Part shown: piece by piece, positions 33,252 to 45,772 of the stretch | Layout of the letters: the number at the start of each line of letters is the position of its first letter | How positions within the stretch are numbered: position 1 is the stretch's first letter | Source: Lactuca virosa | Lineage: Eukaryota > Streptophyta > Magnoliopsida > Asterales > Asteraceae | Length of the DNA stretch: 64,000 nucleotides | NCBI GenBank assembly: GCA_928212115.1 | Contig: CAKMRJ010003334.1 | Location: forward strand, 104,874,843-104,938,842 | Reading direction: 5' to 3' | Notes under the pieces: model-generated | What the model was told of the DNA's origin: nothing | What the model saw: the letters and a program-made list of their open reading frames with translations, nothing else | The model's database searches: none | Made by a program: the position numbers and the translations under genes

Positions 33252-35590
33252 GTGTACCACTAGTCCACTATGATAGCTTGATTTTTGTATATATTTTAAT
33301 ATGCATTTGATTTTAGCTTTAACATTTTTAATATTTTTTCTGCATTAAATCATTAGATTTATTGTTTTGGATATTTTTACTCATTTAAGCTACTTTTGTG
33401 TAGATTTAACGAGCAAGATGGTATTTTGGAGCATCGTTCAAGTCATATAGGATGTCTTGCAACCACGATTGAAGTCACATGACAAAATCCGTGAGTGAAA
33501 AGAAAAAAATAAAGTGATATAAATTAATTTTTGGATTTTTGACAGCTTTGCATGACTTTCTTCAAACAATCAGACTGAAGGGCAAACATTGTCCGATTGA
33601 GCTGAAATTTTACGAACGTCTTTCCAGCTCATCGATCTTCCATCCCACAAAAATTGAGCTGATTTAGACAACTTTTGATGAGGTTTTTGGTCTCGTGAAC
33701 ATCAGGACATATTGCTGCCAGCTTAGCTTTTGGCAGCCCATCATAACAGCCCGTTCTTAATTGAGATCAGCCCAATTGTATTTTCCAGCAGCCTAGCAGT
33801 AATTTAATTAAGTCCATTGTCTTGTGTGTTTGCCTGTTTGGGGCTGAGGTAGAAACCCAACAATCAAAAGAAATAGATGTTGGTGATTTTAATGTCACCA
33901 TTTCATTTTAAGTAACTGGAACTAACATGTGAGCTAAGGGGCTTCAAAATTTGTATTCTATTATATGTACGGGGTTGTGCGGAGTGCACGCATGTATAAT
34001 ATCGAATTAGAAGCCGGTTCGACAACTAGGCGGGGGTTCGGGGGCAGCGCCCCCGGGTCCGGGGTTTCCAAAGGGGCAGCGCCCCTAGCGGGGTCCAAGG
34101 GGCAGAGCCCCTGGCTGGGGTCCCGCTGCCCCAAAACCTCACCGAATTTTACATATGGGAACATAGTGGAAAATTCAATTTCTTGAGGGTGTTTATGGTA
34201 AAACTAACGGAACTCGTTAGTTTTGGTAACCGTAAATCCTCATTAAATCCGGATTAATATTACTTGCTTCCAAAGCAACTAATGACGGCCCAACCTGATA
34301 AAACCCTAATATCGTTTATTATATAAACGGCTCTTCTTTTCCGAAGAGGGTTACGATCTTAAGCTCTCGTTTTTCATCATACTTTCACAGAATCCTCTAG
34401 CATTTTGGCTTACGATTTCTGTGCCTAGAATCGTAAGTGACCACTTGGATTATCCTAGGCTAAATTTCTTGTAACCCATGCATAGGGTAGATATATCAGT
34501 TCGGAAAGTGATATCACGATCCAAGTCGGTATCCAGATCTCCACCACAAACTCTAATATTCCCAACAATAGAGTAGGGCATCTCCAATCGCTTTCATTTT
34601 GCCGGCAGGGAGAAAAATGGGGGACGACACTTGTGTCTCCCCTATATTTTTCTGTTTTTATTTGTCTTTTTAATTAGATTAGGTTTTTGTATTAATATTT
34701 TGATTTGAGATAGAGTTTTGAGCAATAAAAATATGATTTTAAGAAGTTTTGATTGTTTCCCTTTTGACAAGACAATCAGTATTGATATAATTTTCTATTT
34801 TTTATTGTTATTATTATGAGTAGTTAGATTTTATTTCTAAAGTTGGATGAATGGATAAAACCATTAAATGATTATGAGTAATTTTGTGTGAGTAATATGT
34901 TTATGTATTTAATCATGAGTTTAAATATATGAATGTTTAATTAGTTGGTTAATTTATTGATTACGTAATAGATCTTCAAATTAACAAACAACAAATGGTT
35001 TATGTGTTTGTGTTCAATTCACTTAAATCATGAAAATATTTCCTCCGTAACGGTAATTAAAGCATACTGATTACCTTTTGGATTTGGTTGCTCTTAAATC
35101 TTAATGCTAGTTGATTTTCATAAGTTGCATGTTTTATTGATTTATGACTTTAACTAAAAAATGTGTTATGAACTTCTCTAAACATTGTACTAATTAAGAA
35201 GACTCTTAAGTAATTTCAAGCGTCTTCTTGGGTTACTATAGTCAAATTACAATCCATCAAATCTATTGCACCATAAAATTATTATGATTAATCAACTAAT
35301 TGAACCCTCAACTTATCCTAAGAATGGAATGTTTTTTTATGGTTTTATATTTTGCATTTTAGTCATTTTATAAATTAGTTTTTACCGCAATTAACATTTT
35401 GAAAAAAGAACCCTATTATTTTATATTTTGTTTTGTATATACTGAATGCATATAATTTAATTTAAGCCAATCCCTGTGGATTCGATCTCCATTACCGCTA
35501 CTACAATTCATTTTTGTATGTGGTCGTACTTAGGTTTTTTATTAGGTGGCCTCGACAATCACCAACTGTCTTCTATTGTGTATTCTTTTA
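33252..35590. mobile_element. Insertion of about 2.3 kb in the duplicated flank (LTR-like)
   Basis: The FKBP flank match is interrupted after CTTTTA (33246-33251) and resumes after another CTTTTA (35585-35590), so this segment was inserted. Its 5' part (TGATAGCTTGATTTTTG near 33271) and 3' part (CCCTGTGGATTCGATCTCCA near 35471) resemble ends of plant Ty3/gypsy LTRs. No ORF of note is present. A separate solo LTR sits inside it (33878-34567). Confidence 0.6.
33878..34567 (+). mobile_element. Solo LTR, probably Ty1/copia, TSD ATAGA
   Basis: 690 bp starting TGTTGGTGATTTT and ending ATATTCCCAACA, with ATAGA on both sides (33873-33877 and 34568-34572). A TATA box (TTATATAAAC, about 34319-34328) sets the orientation. 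It contains a GC-rich block (about 34029-34130) of hairpin words GGGGGC-A-GCGCCCCC, GGGGCAGCGCCCC and GGGGCAGAGCCCC. A short ORF through this block is an artefact of the repeat. Confidence 0.85.
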
Positions 35591-36058
35591 AGTCGGCTGA
35601 AAAATGATCGAGTTCATCCTTTCTTAGGATTTTAACAACAATGATCAGGCAAATGACCGAGAAGTACAAGGCATGACGCCATAAGTGGTGTTTTTTGTCA
35701 AGAAAATGGCTTAAAAACTGAAGTACATGGCTTATGAAGAGTTGCGATGGAGGTTAAATTTGATTAGGAATCAACAAGTTAGGACATGTCATGAGCATAA
35801 TAAAACTGTATAAAAATGTTTGTTTTCTCTTATTCTTCCATTTTGATTTAAAGAAGCGTGAGAGAGTTTTATAAGAAGATTTTAGAGGTAGCCTTAACTT
35901 GTGTTTTCTTATTCATCCAAATGGTATTAGATCTCCAATTTTGAGGTAAGTCTCTAAAAATTAGGTTTAGAGGTTCGTAATATGCTATGTGATTGTAGCT
36001 TGTGTCATCTTCCATGTCATAAACAACTTTCTAATGTCGTATTGGTATGTTTTATGGT

Positions 36059-36290
36059 TGTAACATCCCAAATTTTCATTTCTAAAAGATAATAATTTAA
36101 CCACAACATTCAATCAAATTAGAAAACCATTGATTCACAGTCAAAACTCAAGCATTCAAAATCAGAGTGGAAGAGAAGCCTAACAAAGCTGCCAAGTGCC
36201 TAGCAAAGTCTTAAGAGAGACAAAGGGTTAATAGGTGTGAAACTTAGTTTGTGAGAAATTTGCAAGTAGGAGAAGAAGCTAACATGTTGT
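36059..36290 (-). repeat. LTR end fragment (TGTAACATCCC type)
   Basis: TGTAACATCCCAAATTTTCA at 36059 matches the outer end of the minus-oriented LTRs at 2383 and 54529. The similarity fades after a few hundred bases; no matching second end was found. Probably a truncated LTR. Confidence 0.5.
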
Positions 36291-36513
36291 GTTATCGACT
36301 TATCGTGAACCTGAGGTAGGAGAAAGAAGAACCATTTTCCCCTTTGTTGTTTTTATACACGTTTTGTATACACTGTACACTACCACCGTCTATCAGTTTC
36401 TTCATTTACTTGGCTATTTGATTCACCAAATAATGGGCTGTTAGTTGGACTTCGATTTTGGACTTTGGACTATTGATCAGACTAGGAGTTTCACCAATTT
36501 TTTTTAACAAGGG

Positions 36514-36585
<72 letters not shown>

Positions 36586-36858
36586 AGGTTGCAGAAAATC
36601 GCTCAACGGTAGCTTGCGGTCGACTGGGTTAAGGGATTAATCGGTCTCGACGGAGATTAATCGGGGACCATTAATTATTAATAAAAAGTTAATATAAAAT
36701 AAGCAAATAACCATACAAAAAGTCATAAAATAAGCAAATAACCATACAAAAAGTCATAACTAGTATTTAAACATTGAAGTCATAATCCATCATATTACAA
36801 GTCCAAAATAAGTTTAATAATAATAAAAACACACATTTTCATACATTTAAATATTCTT
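36291..36858. other. Spacer with a (TA)n microsatellite and the hAT-like left end
   Basis: A (TA)n run lies at 36517-36582. Directly after it CAAGGTTGCAGAAAATCG (about 36585) resembles the terminal sequence of plant hAT elements. A 26-bp AT-rich unit is tandemly duplicated at about 36690-36758 (AAATAAGCAAATAACCATAC). Confidence 0.5.
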
Positions 36859-37431
36859 CTAATCTTCAAGTTCTTCCACTATTTTAACTCCATCTGACTC
36901 ATATTCATCTTCTTCAAACACTTGCTCCTCATTCTCGGATTCGAAATCTTCATCATAAAGTTCTCTTGTTGTTGAACTTTTACGGGGTACTTGATTATCA
37001 TTAGTCGCGAGAGCTTCATCAATCGCTTCCATAACTGATTCGGGGTCAACTTCATCTCCATCACCGTCATCTCCATCTATAATCCATTCTTGAGCCGAGT
37101 GAGAATCATTTGCTAAAAGCACTTCCAAAGTCCTATCTATTTCGTTAGATTAGCATTGAATTGAACATAAACAAGATTGTTCAATCTATTTGTCTCCAAT
37201 CTATTTCGTTTCTTCGTATGTACCTATAAAATTACACATAACAAAAGGTTAAAAACATTCTTGATATTTAAATATTACAACTTTATAACTAACCGCTTCA
37301 AACGTGCTCCAATTTCTTTCACAACCCGATGAGCTACTAGTTAAAGAAAGAATCCTCATTACAATCTTTTTCAAATGAGAACCGATGGCGGTTGATCCCA
37401 CCGATGGTGAAGTCGAATTTTTAGATGTCAT
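36859..37431 (-). pseudogene. hAT-type protein, internally deleted relic
   Basis: On the minus strand, 37431-37285 gives an N-terminal-like start (MTSKNSTSPSVGSTAIG) fused directly to the hAT C-terminal signature MRILSLTSSSSGCERNWSTFEA. After a possible intron (GTTAGT donor), 37225-37150 continues VHTKKRNRLE, then NLVYVQFNANL. A TAG and a frame change follow, then an acidic tail of 89 codons to 36859. Intact DUF659/hAT proteins have several hundred residues between these two parts, so most of the transposase is missing. Inactive remnant. Confidence 0.65.
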
Positions 37432-38344
37432 GATTGAACACTGTTATACATACCAAAAAAATACATCAGAAATATACAACATAAATCATAAATTTTCAGC
37501 AGACATCAAAATATCACAGCAAAAATGTCAAGCTAATGTTTAGCTGTAATCTTGAAGAAACATGTAGGCTTCTTTGAGAATATATTTTCTTTCTTTGTAA
37601 GTTTGTGGAAACTATGGAAACTATATTCAGCACATCAACAGTTAACATATTAGTCCTTTGTTATCTTTCCAAATGACAGATTCAAATTATATTTCAACAC
37701 AACACAAACCTTGTTTCTAATATATTTATAATAAATTACTAAGAAAATAATAAAAAAAAGGAAATTTATGGCATACACTTGTGTCTCGTGTTTAACAGAA
37801 AAAAGGAAGCCATGAATATTGGCTTTTACATGTGCTACATAAACCCACACGGCCGGCCACTGTTTACAAATTCGAATATTGTTTCAACTTTCAAGAATTA
37901 ACAAATGAAATCAATTCTAAACAAGATTCTAAAACGAAAGAACAAATCAATTGTATAACATTATCGGAAGTGGACTTTCAATGAACAAACAAGAACTCGA
38001 CTTTTTTTAGGGGAGAAAAACGAACTTGGGTTAAGAGAAATTGCTAACCTGAAATACGAACGCCGCTGTCCCTGGAGGTTCACCGGTGGCCATTGGAGGT
38101 TTGTCGGAGTACGGTGGGCGTCGGCATCAGTTGTATCGTCGGGGTAGGCTTGCGTCGCTTCAATTTTTGAGAGAGGGCACAAAAACGGCTGATGAATATG
38201 ACGATTTTAGGGTTAGACGAGTTTTTTGGAACTTTTTTGGAGCCTTTTTTTTTAATTTTGACCGAACTTTGACCTTTGACTTATTTTGACTTTCGTTGAC
38301 CGTCAAGAGCGCCAAGACCGCCAAGCCCGTTGTTGACCGAAACA
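37432..38344. other. Probable 5' side of the hAT relic, no intact gene
   Basis: AT-rich to about 38040, then a GC-richer stretch (38050-38180) and GACTTTGACC-like repeats (38260-38340) ending at the copia insertion. ORFs here (38086-38289 + and 37961-38182 -) overlap each other and show no domain. Confidence 0.4.
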
Positions 38345-38903
38345 TGAAAACTCTAGAACCCCATGGGATGGGGTGAACTAAATTTGGCTAGGAATAACCT
38401 AGCATTTTCGTTCATGAGGCTTAGGATAAGGAGATAATGCAGCTTGATTATTATATTAATTAATCTGAGCCTTATCCAAAAACCCTAGCTTTGGGCTCAA
38501 GTTTCCTTCAGCTATATAAAACCTTCATTGGCTCTTATTATTTTTGTCCACTCCTTCCAGCCTTCATAGAGCCAAAATTTTGCTCAAACCTCTTCTCTCC
38601 TAAAGTCTTCTTGTTACTAAGGTTTTGGGTACAAGCAATTAGAGGCATCCATTCCTTTGGTGCTAGCTTTCCAAGATTTTGAAGAAGGATTTTACTTTGA
38701 TTATTTGCAACAATAATCAAAATGTATGTATCCCTAATTTGAAGTGAATTTCGATTTCATAGCCTCTCTCATATGGTTTCTTGATATTCATAGTTAGTTG
38801 CTATCAATAGAGAAAATATAGATCATTTCTAGGTTGCATGTGAACTTAAGGGTTTAAGTGTTTTTCCGCCACATGTAAAATTTTAAGACCTAAAAATCCA
38901 TCA
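38345..38903 (+). repeat. 5' LTR of the copia element
   Basis: 559 bp from TGAAAACTCTAG to AAATCCATCA, with TATATAAAA at 38512-38520. The 3' LTR at 45773-46334 is a close copy whose first T has changed to G. Confidence 0.9.
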
Positions 38904-38904
38904 G

Positions 38905-38917
38905 TGGTATCAGAGCC
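38905..38917 (+). promoter_or_regulatory. Primer binding site of the copia element
   Basis: TGGTATCAGAGCC, one base after the LTR, complements initiator tRNA-Met. The leader 38918-40135 is AT-rich with ATTTAATTAATTGG-like repeats and a G10 run near 39440. No ORF of note is seen there. Confidence 0.85.
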
Positions 38918-40135
38918 TACGTTTTCTATTCGACTTGGCTAGGGTTTTCTGAAACCCTAGCCACCATCCTTTATTTTCGAAAATTATATGTTTATCCCTA
39001 GGGTTTCTAGTTTCCCTAATTATTATTTTAATATGATTTAAAATTTGAATAATTAAAAACCTGATAAACCCCACCCTTTTTCGAAAATTAGAACGATAAG
39101 GGATTAAGATTAAATTTGAATTATTTAATTGGTAAATAATTATTTAATCCATGTGTTTATATTATTTAATTAATTGGTAAATTGGTAAATAATATGATTT
39201 AAATTTATTTAATTTATTGTTTAATTAAGATAAAAGATTAAATCATTATTTAGTTTTAAATTAATTATTATTAATTGTTTAATTTCAAAATATTAATTTT
39301 AAACACTAGTCTTTTGAAAAAGTTTTAAAATACACATTATACTATATAATTTATTAAAATTTTCATATATTATATGTATAAAAAGAGTCAGTCAAATCAC
39401 CAGTACGCCTCATTCACGAAGCCATATTCTAAGACCCGGGGGGGGGGGTTATAAGGAAGCGGCCTATAAAATGACCATTGAATTGGTGTCCACTCTCACC
39501 CACCGCTCCCTTGTATGGTGGAGGGTCGTTAGCCGAACGGATTTGATAGGACATAACCTCTTAAAAGTATGATGCTATTAAAGTACTATAACCTTTTGAA
39601 TAAATCCCAACTCTAGTTACTTTAGGACAAAAATGTGAAGTATATGCTAGTCTATGAAAACACACGTCACTCTTTATATGTCGTTAGTGGAGCGTCGTGG
39701 TTAACCGACACACTAATTTGAGACTATAAAGTTGAGTGATGGACAAATCGAAAATTATCATTGTTAATGGAGTGTGTGTGACTTACTGGCACATTAATTT
39801 GAGATGCTAAATGACATCGATGTTGTCAAGCGGGTTTGCATGGTTATTCACATCTTATTTGTGATCCTCGGCATCCCAGTCATAAATTTGAAGAACATAA
39901 GCTGAGATTAAACATGTCATTGATAAGATTCAACGAATATCAAATGATCTAGGAGTTTCGTGTTAGATTGAAATTGGTAAATTTGTATTACCTACCTTGA
40001 TAAATTCACAATTAGATTACGACAACCCTGTTCTTTATTGTGAATTGTATTTTGGATCCTAGCCTTGAATATTTATTTTGGGTTTAAATATTAAGGATTT
40101 ATATCACTAACTAAAAACTATGTCTCCTTTTATAG

Positions 40136-41013
40136 ATGTCTGGAAACGATGATCTTGCTACTACTCAAGTCGGCTCCTCCAACTCTAATTTCTCTCTACT
40201 CTCGAACTTGTCGAAAGAGAAGCTCATCGGTCCCAACTACATGGATGAGGAACTTGAAGATGACTCTTCGATATTAGGGCAATGAATATGTCTTCGAAAA
40301 ACCTCTTGTCGAGATTGATCATTCCACTGCCAGTCATGAGGAAATGGCCTCATACAACAAACACTCTGATGATGCACAAAGGTTGCTTGCATCATGGTGA
40401 CCACTATGGCATCAGAACTGGCCAAGTTCTATGAAGAATATTGGCCATACGAGATGGATCTCGACCTTGTTATAAAGTTCCACAATAAGGCAAGACAAGA
40501 GTGTTTCGAAGTGGTCAAAGCTTTCATGGCATGCGAGCTCAAGGAAGGATAATTTGCTTTACCTCACGTACAAAAGATGTAAAGGTACGTGGAGCAACTC
40601 CATAGGCTCAATGTGTCGTTTGATGATGAGTTGGCCATTGACATGGTCCTTAACTCATTACCTCCTAGTTATGATCAGTTTGTTCTGACTTGTCATTTGA
40701 ACAACACGGAGACAACATTGACTGAGCTCCATAATTTGTTGCACACTGCTGAATCGGGGATGAAGAAAAATCATGCCTCTACTACAACAAATGCTCTTGT
40801 CCTGGCCGTTAGATCTAGCAAAGGGAAAAAAGGAAGGCTCATTCCCAATCTGATAGGAAAAGGAAGGCCCATGCTGGAGGGTCTAGCGGTGGGTCAAAGT
40901 CGAAGCCCAACTTTGATGTACCTACGGTCAGTGATCCAAAGGAGGCCACTTGCTTCCGTTGTGGTGAAAAGGGCCATTGGAGAAGAAGCTGCCCTACGTA
41001 TCTGCAGGACTTG
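40136..41013 (+). pseudogene. Copia gag, frameshifted
   Basis: ATG 40136 starts MSGNDDLATTQVG and LSNLSKEKLIGPNYMD; the frame is then lost near 40245-40285. Later pieces read VEQLHRLNVSFDDELAIDMV and LNSLPPSYDQFVLTCHLNN (40589-40720). The zinc knuckle CFRCGEKGHWRRSC (about 40951-40993) lies in another frame than the preceding 40589 reading frame. Gag would build the particle; here it cannot be made as one protein. Confidence 0.75.
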
Positions 41014-44000
41014 AAGGATGGCAAGATCAAGGCATCCTCTTCAGGTATTTACACTATTCAAGTTAATAACACACAATTTTCTCATTCTTGGGTCCTTGAC
41101 ACAGGATGTGGTTTCCACATTTGTTCTGATTTGCAGGGGCTAAGCGAAAGTGAGGAGGTGGAGCATGGGAATCTCATTCTTATCATGGAGAATAGGCGAT
41201 CTTCACCTGTTACCAATATTGGAACATATGGGCTTGCGGTTAGTAGTGATGTTAGGGTTAATTTGATTAATTATTGTTATTCGTCATATATGACGCGGAA
41301 CATTATTTCATTTCATGCACTATTCAGACAAGGTTTTAGATATTCATTAGATAATGAAGTTGGTTCTATTTCTGGTTATCACAATGGTCTTTTTATTTTT
41401 GAAGCTTTACCTTGTAATGGTGTGTATGAAACTGTGACTTGTGTTGATAACCTAGGCAATAGTGTGTTTCATATTGATTCGTCCAATGGTGTGCACAAAT
41501 CATGTTTGTGGCATTGTCGTCTTGGGCACATAAACAAGAAACACATCGCCCAACTCCAAAAGGATGGAGTGTTGTAATTATTTGATCTTAGGACAGATGA
41601 TGAATGCGAATCTTGTCTCTTGGGCAAAATGACATAATCACATTTCACTGGAACATGTGAAAGTGGTGAATGATTGTTGGACCTAACCCATATGGATGTG
41701 TGTGGCCCTTTTAGATCCACCACAAGAGATGCTAATCGATACTACGTGACGTTTACAAATGATTATAGCAGATATGGTTATATCTACTTATTCAAACATA
41801 AATCGAAAACCTTTGAAAGTTCAAAGAGTTTAAGCACGAGGTCGAATTAGACAATAAGATAAAGATGCTCGGATCTGACAGAGGTGGTGAGTATCTTAGT
41901 ATCGAGTTCCACGACCATCTTAAGGAATGTAGAATTGTTTCACAATTGACTCCTTCCAGAACACCACAACTTAATGGTGTGGCTGAGAGGCGTAATCAAA
42001 CCTTACTGGATATGGTTCGTTCCATGATGAGTCGAGCTTTTCTTCCTATTCAATTATGGGGGTATGCCTTAGAGACAACCTCCTGTATCGTGAATCTTGT
42101 TCCAACAAAGAAGTTTCCAAAACACCTCATGAGATGTGGACAGGGAAAGCTCCCTCGCTTGCACATTGTAACATCCGGTTTTCCAGGTATATTATTTTCA
42201 TTATTTAATTTGAGAATCTTGGAGAGACTCGACGAGTTGACGCCTCAACTCGTCGAGTAGGGTCGTGACTTGAGACGTATTTTAATGAATGGACTCAACG
42301 AGTCTGTGAGCCGACTCGCGGAGTCAACACTGTTGAGGGAAACCCTAATTTAGCGGGCATGTGGCCTATATAAAGGCACTTATAGCCTCCCTTTGGCGGC
42401 CACACTTCCCTGAGAAACCCTAAACGAACTTGGAGCTCATAGAGTGAGAGAGAGAGAGACAGCTAACTTTGAGATCTTTGGTGCATTTGTGGAAGGGAGA
42501 AGAGAGTTTTCAAGCAAGGAGTAAAGGAGGGGCATTGGATCTGCTAATACTCGTCCAGGAGCTTCTGTTAAAGGTATCAAGTTCGAACCTTTCCTTCTGA
42601 TTAAGTAGATGACATTTTTGGGAGATTAGGGCTCCTTTTTGTGTATATTTTGGGACTTGAAAGGTTTGGGGTTCATGAGGAAGCTTGAACTCCAGATCTG
42701 GACTGTAGGAGACCCTTAACATCTAAAGGTTCAAGCTTTATTCTGATTTGGTAAAGTCCTTGTGAGAAAAACCTTTGTTAAGGCATGATCTTGGCATTTC
42801 TTGCCCAAAATGCCATGCATGGACATAAAGTCTATGACTTTACGTGATATTTGAGCCCTGAGAATGTGGATCTGGAGTTTGAGGAAATGTTCTGCCTTAA
42901 AATCGTCTGAATGCAAGTTGAGTCTTAATAGACTCGCCGAGTTGATGAGCCGACTCGGCGAGTAGCTTAGGGTTTGTCCCGATGAGTTGAATCGCGCTCT
43001 AACTCGACGAGTTAGGGGTTAACTCGACGAGCTGGACCTTCCTGAGGTTACTGAGAAACGATGGGACTCAACGAGTCGCACGAGTGCACTCGGCGAGTCT
43101 GGTCAATTTTGGACTGTTGACTAGAGTTTGACTTTTGTTGACTGTAAGGTCTGGTCAAATGAGTAGTAAAAGTCAGGGAGGGGTAAAATGGTCTTTTACC
43201 CATTTAAGGGGCTAAGAGTGTAAGAGAGATCAACGAATAGTGTAATTGAGTGTGAGGGGAGTATTGATTAGAAATATTATCCATGTGATAGGCGGAGGCT
43301 AGATCGAGGATTTCAAGCACGAGATTTTACTAGCTAGCTCACGAGGTGAGTCTTCTCACTATACTTTACCTTGATTGGTATTTATGTGTGACCATAGGGT
43401 CTTATGTGCTTACTTGAGTTGTGCTTTATTTGTGTGATATATATTATGATATATTATGTGAGGCTGAGACCGGACCGGAGGGTCCAACGAGCCATGGGAC
43501 TGGAGGGTCCCAACCAGACCGGACCGGAGGGTCCAACGAACCGTGGGACTGGAGGGTCCCACTGAGACACATAGACTGGAGGGTCTTACAGTGTTATAGC
43601 CTCGAGTGGCTAATATGTTGAATGTGGTATTTTGGGGAACTCACTAAGCTTTGTGCTTACCGTGTTAGGTGTTATGTGTTTCAGGTAGTTCTGAGGATCG
43701 TGAAAAGGCACCGACATGATTGTACACACTGGCGAGAGATTGTTATATGATTCTGGGATTTGATTTTATATGTGTGGAATTGTTGACATTTGAGATACTT
43801 ATTATTTTGAGAATATAAAACTGAGTTTTATTGTGTTTGAAAATGAAAATTTTGTTTGAAAAATCACGTCGTTACACACATATCAAGGTTTGGGGTTGTG
43901 AAGCACTCGTAAGACGAGATACGCATGACAAACTTGAACCCAGAGCCAAGAAGTGTTATTTCATTGGCTACCCATAGAATTCCTTTGGATACTTGTTGTA

Positions 44001-44379
44001 CATACCTAGTAATAACGTGGTCTTTGTAGCTCGAAGGGAAGTATTTCGCGAGAGAGAACTCATATTAAAAGAGGACAGTGGGAGTGCTATTGATCTTGAA
44101 GAAATTCAGGAGTCATCAAATGAAGGAACCTCAGACAACACTAGCACTCAACATGAGGAAGAGGTTCTAGTTGAGCCAGTTGACAACTCATTACCCTTTC
44201 TTCATTTCAGTAGGGTTAGCATGTCACCTGAGTTCTATGGTTTCCATATTACGACAAATGGTGACATGTTTGTCAATGATCATACACTAGTAAATTTGGA
44301 TGAGCCTGCTAACTACAAAGAAGTAATGGCAGTCCATGAAGCTGCTAAATGGAAGGAGGCAATAGACAGTGAGATTTAG
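41014..44379 (+). pseudogene. Copia protease and integrase, split by a solo LTR
   Basis: The protease motif WVLDTGCGFHIC is at about 41090-41125. The GAG-pre-integrase motif LWHCRLGHINKKHI (about 41506-41550) precedes TAA at 41575-41577. Integrase pieces follow in shifting frames: CESCLLGK, LTHMDVCGPF (about 41683), LGSDRGGEYLS (41865-41900) and TPQLNGVAERRNQTLLDMVR. The solo LTR enters at 42167 and the frame resumes after 43880 with VWGCEALVRRD and GYLLYIPSNNVVFVARREV. A TAG at 44377-44379 ends it before RT. Confidence 0.8.
42167..43875 (+). mobile_element. Solo LTR of a gypsy element (family B), TSD CACAT
   Basis: It starts TGTAACATCC and ends CACGTCGTTACA, 1709 bp, with CACAT on both sides (42162-42166 and 43876-43880). 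It aligns along its length with the family A LTR (TATA box TATATAAAG at 42367-42375, CGAG/GTGAGTCTTCTCACTA at 43342-43359, GGACCGGAGGGTCC repeats at 43470-43591, GGGGAACTCACTAAGC near 43634, TTTCAG/GTA at 43684). The palindromic words are different: ACTCG-N-CGAGT at 42227, 42248, 42932, 42953 and 43002. The insertion split the copia integrase gene. Confidence 0.93.
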
Positions 44380-45618
44380 TCCATGTATGATAACCAAGTA
44401 TGCAACTTGGTTGATCATGTGCCTAGTCGAAAGACAGTCGGGTGCAAATGGATCTTCAAGAAGAAGACCGAAATGGATGGGAAAGTGCACACCTATAAAG
44501 CTAGGCTGGTTGCAAAGGGCTTTAGTCAAACCCAAGGGATTGACTATGATTAGACCTTTTCACCAGTAGCTAAGATAAAGTCAATAAGGATTATGCTTGT
44601 TATTGCTGCATTTCATGATTATGAAATTTGGCAGACGCATGTTAAAACCGCTTTCCTTAATGGGAAGCTATCTGAGGACGTCTACATGAGTAAGCCAGAG
44701 GGTTTTATACATGCCATATTTCCTGATAGAGTGTGTAAGCTTGAGAAACCCATTTATGGATTGAAACAGGCATATCGCAGTTGGAATATTTGCTTCCATG
44801 AGAAAGTCAAAGAGTTTGGGTTCTCTAGAAGTGAAGATGAGTCATGTGTATATGTCAAAGCTAGTGGTAGTATAGTGACTTTCCTAGTCTTGTATGTTGA
44901 TGACATAATCCTTATAGGAAATGACATTTCAACTCTGCAAGAAGTTAATTATTGGCTTGGGAAGTGTTTCTCTATGAAGGATCTAGGGGAAGCATCCTAT
45001 ATTCTAGGAATAAGAATTCATCAGGATAGAAAGAATCGTCTTATTGGTCTTAGCCAGAGTACATATTTGGATAAAATACTGTAGCGTTTCAGTATGGAGA
45101 ATTCAAAGAAAGGGGAATTGTCCATTCATAGTACTATCAAGTTGAGTAAAACTCAAAGTCCAAGTACTGATGAAGAGATTGCTGACATGAGTCGAGTCCT
45201 ATATGTTTCGGCTGTGGGATCGATCATGTATGCAATGACCCATACTCGCCCTGATGTGTCTTATGCTTTGAGCATGGTTAGTCGATTTCAGGGAAATCCT
45301 GAAAGAGCCCATTAGATTGTGGTGAAGAATATTCTTAAGTATCTGCGAAGAACGAAAGACATGTTCCTAATTCTTGGCGGCAGTGATACATTAAGAGTGA
45401 GTGGTTACAGTGATTCTGGTTTTCAAACAGACCATGATAACTTTTTTTCGCAGTCTAGTTGGGTGTTCTTACTGAATGGAGGATCGGTTACTTGGAAAAG
45501 TTCCAAACAAGACACAATAGCCGATTCCACGTGTGAGTATGAGTACATTGCAACGAGTGAAGCATCAAAGGAAGCGACTGAATTACTAACTTATTATATG
45601 ATTAGTAAATTGGAATAA
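44380..45618 (+). pseudogene. Copia reverse transcriptase and RNase H, broken
   Basis: RT starts near SMYDNQVCNLVDHVP and CKWIFKKKTEMDG; a TAG lies at about 44552. The motif usually reading QTDVKTAFLNG is QTHVKTAFLNG here (about 44631-44664), so the first catalytic Asp is His. The YVDD box is kept (LYVDDIILIG, about 44893-44922). TAG codons at 45082-45084 and 45313-45315 interrupt further. RNase H is recognisable by GYSDSGFQTDHD and STCEYEYIATSEASKEA, then ends prematurely in non-family sequence at 45618. The region 45619-45772 is AT-rich 3' sequence with a purine run before the LTR. Confidence 0.8.
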
Positions 45619-45772
45619 ATAGTTTATTAATATATTATATGATTAATATATTAATAAAAAATAATAATAATTAATTTGAAATTAATCGGAAATTAATTTG
45701 AATTAATTTTGGGATTAATTGAATTGATTAAAAGTGGAGGGCTTGTTTGATTATTTATTCAAAGTTGAAGCA

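Larger units (their letters stand above)
32823..36055 (+). pseudogene. Partial second copy of the FKBP 3' end and flank
   Basis: GTTTTATGGGAATAT (32824) through AAAAGTAAGT and GTGCAGAAGAAGATGGCT (32953-32970) matches the end of FKBP exon 9, intron 9 and the start of exon 10 (29099-29256). The match continues through the downstream flank (ATGCATAACC, CAACATAG, GACTTGAAAGAC) to about 33251 and, after an insertion, from 35591 to about 36055 (AAGTCGG, then AAAAATGATC; TTTTAAAGAAGCGTGAGA-like words). The copy lacks most of exon 10 and its 3' UTR, and everything upstream of the end of exon 9. It cannot encode a protein and is a local segmental duplication of the gene's tail. Confidence 0.85.

Noticed and set aside
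33961..34186. Overlapping ORFs in the GC-rich hairpin block
   Set aside because: Produced by GGGGC/GCCCC repeats in a solo LTR.
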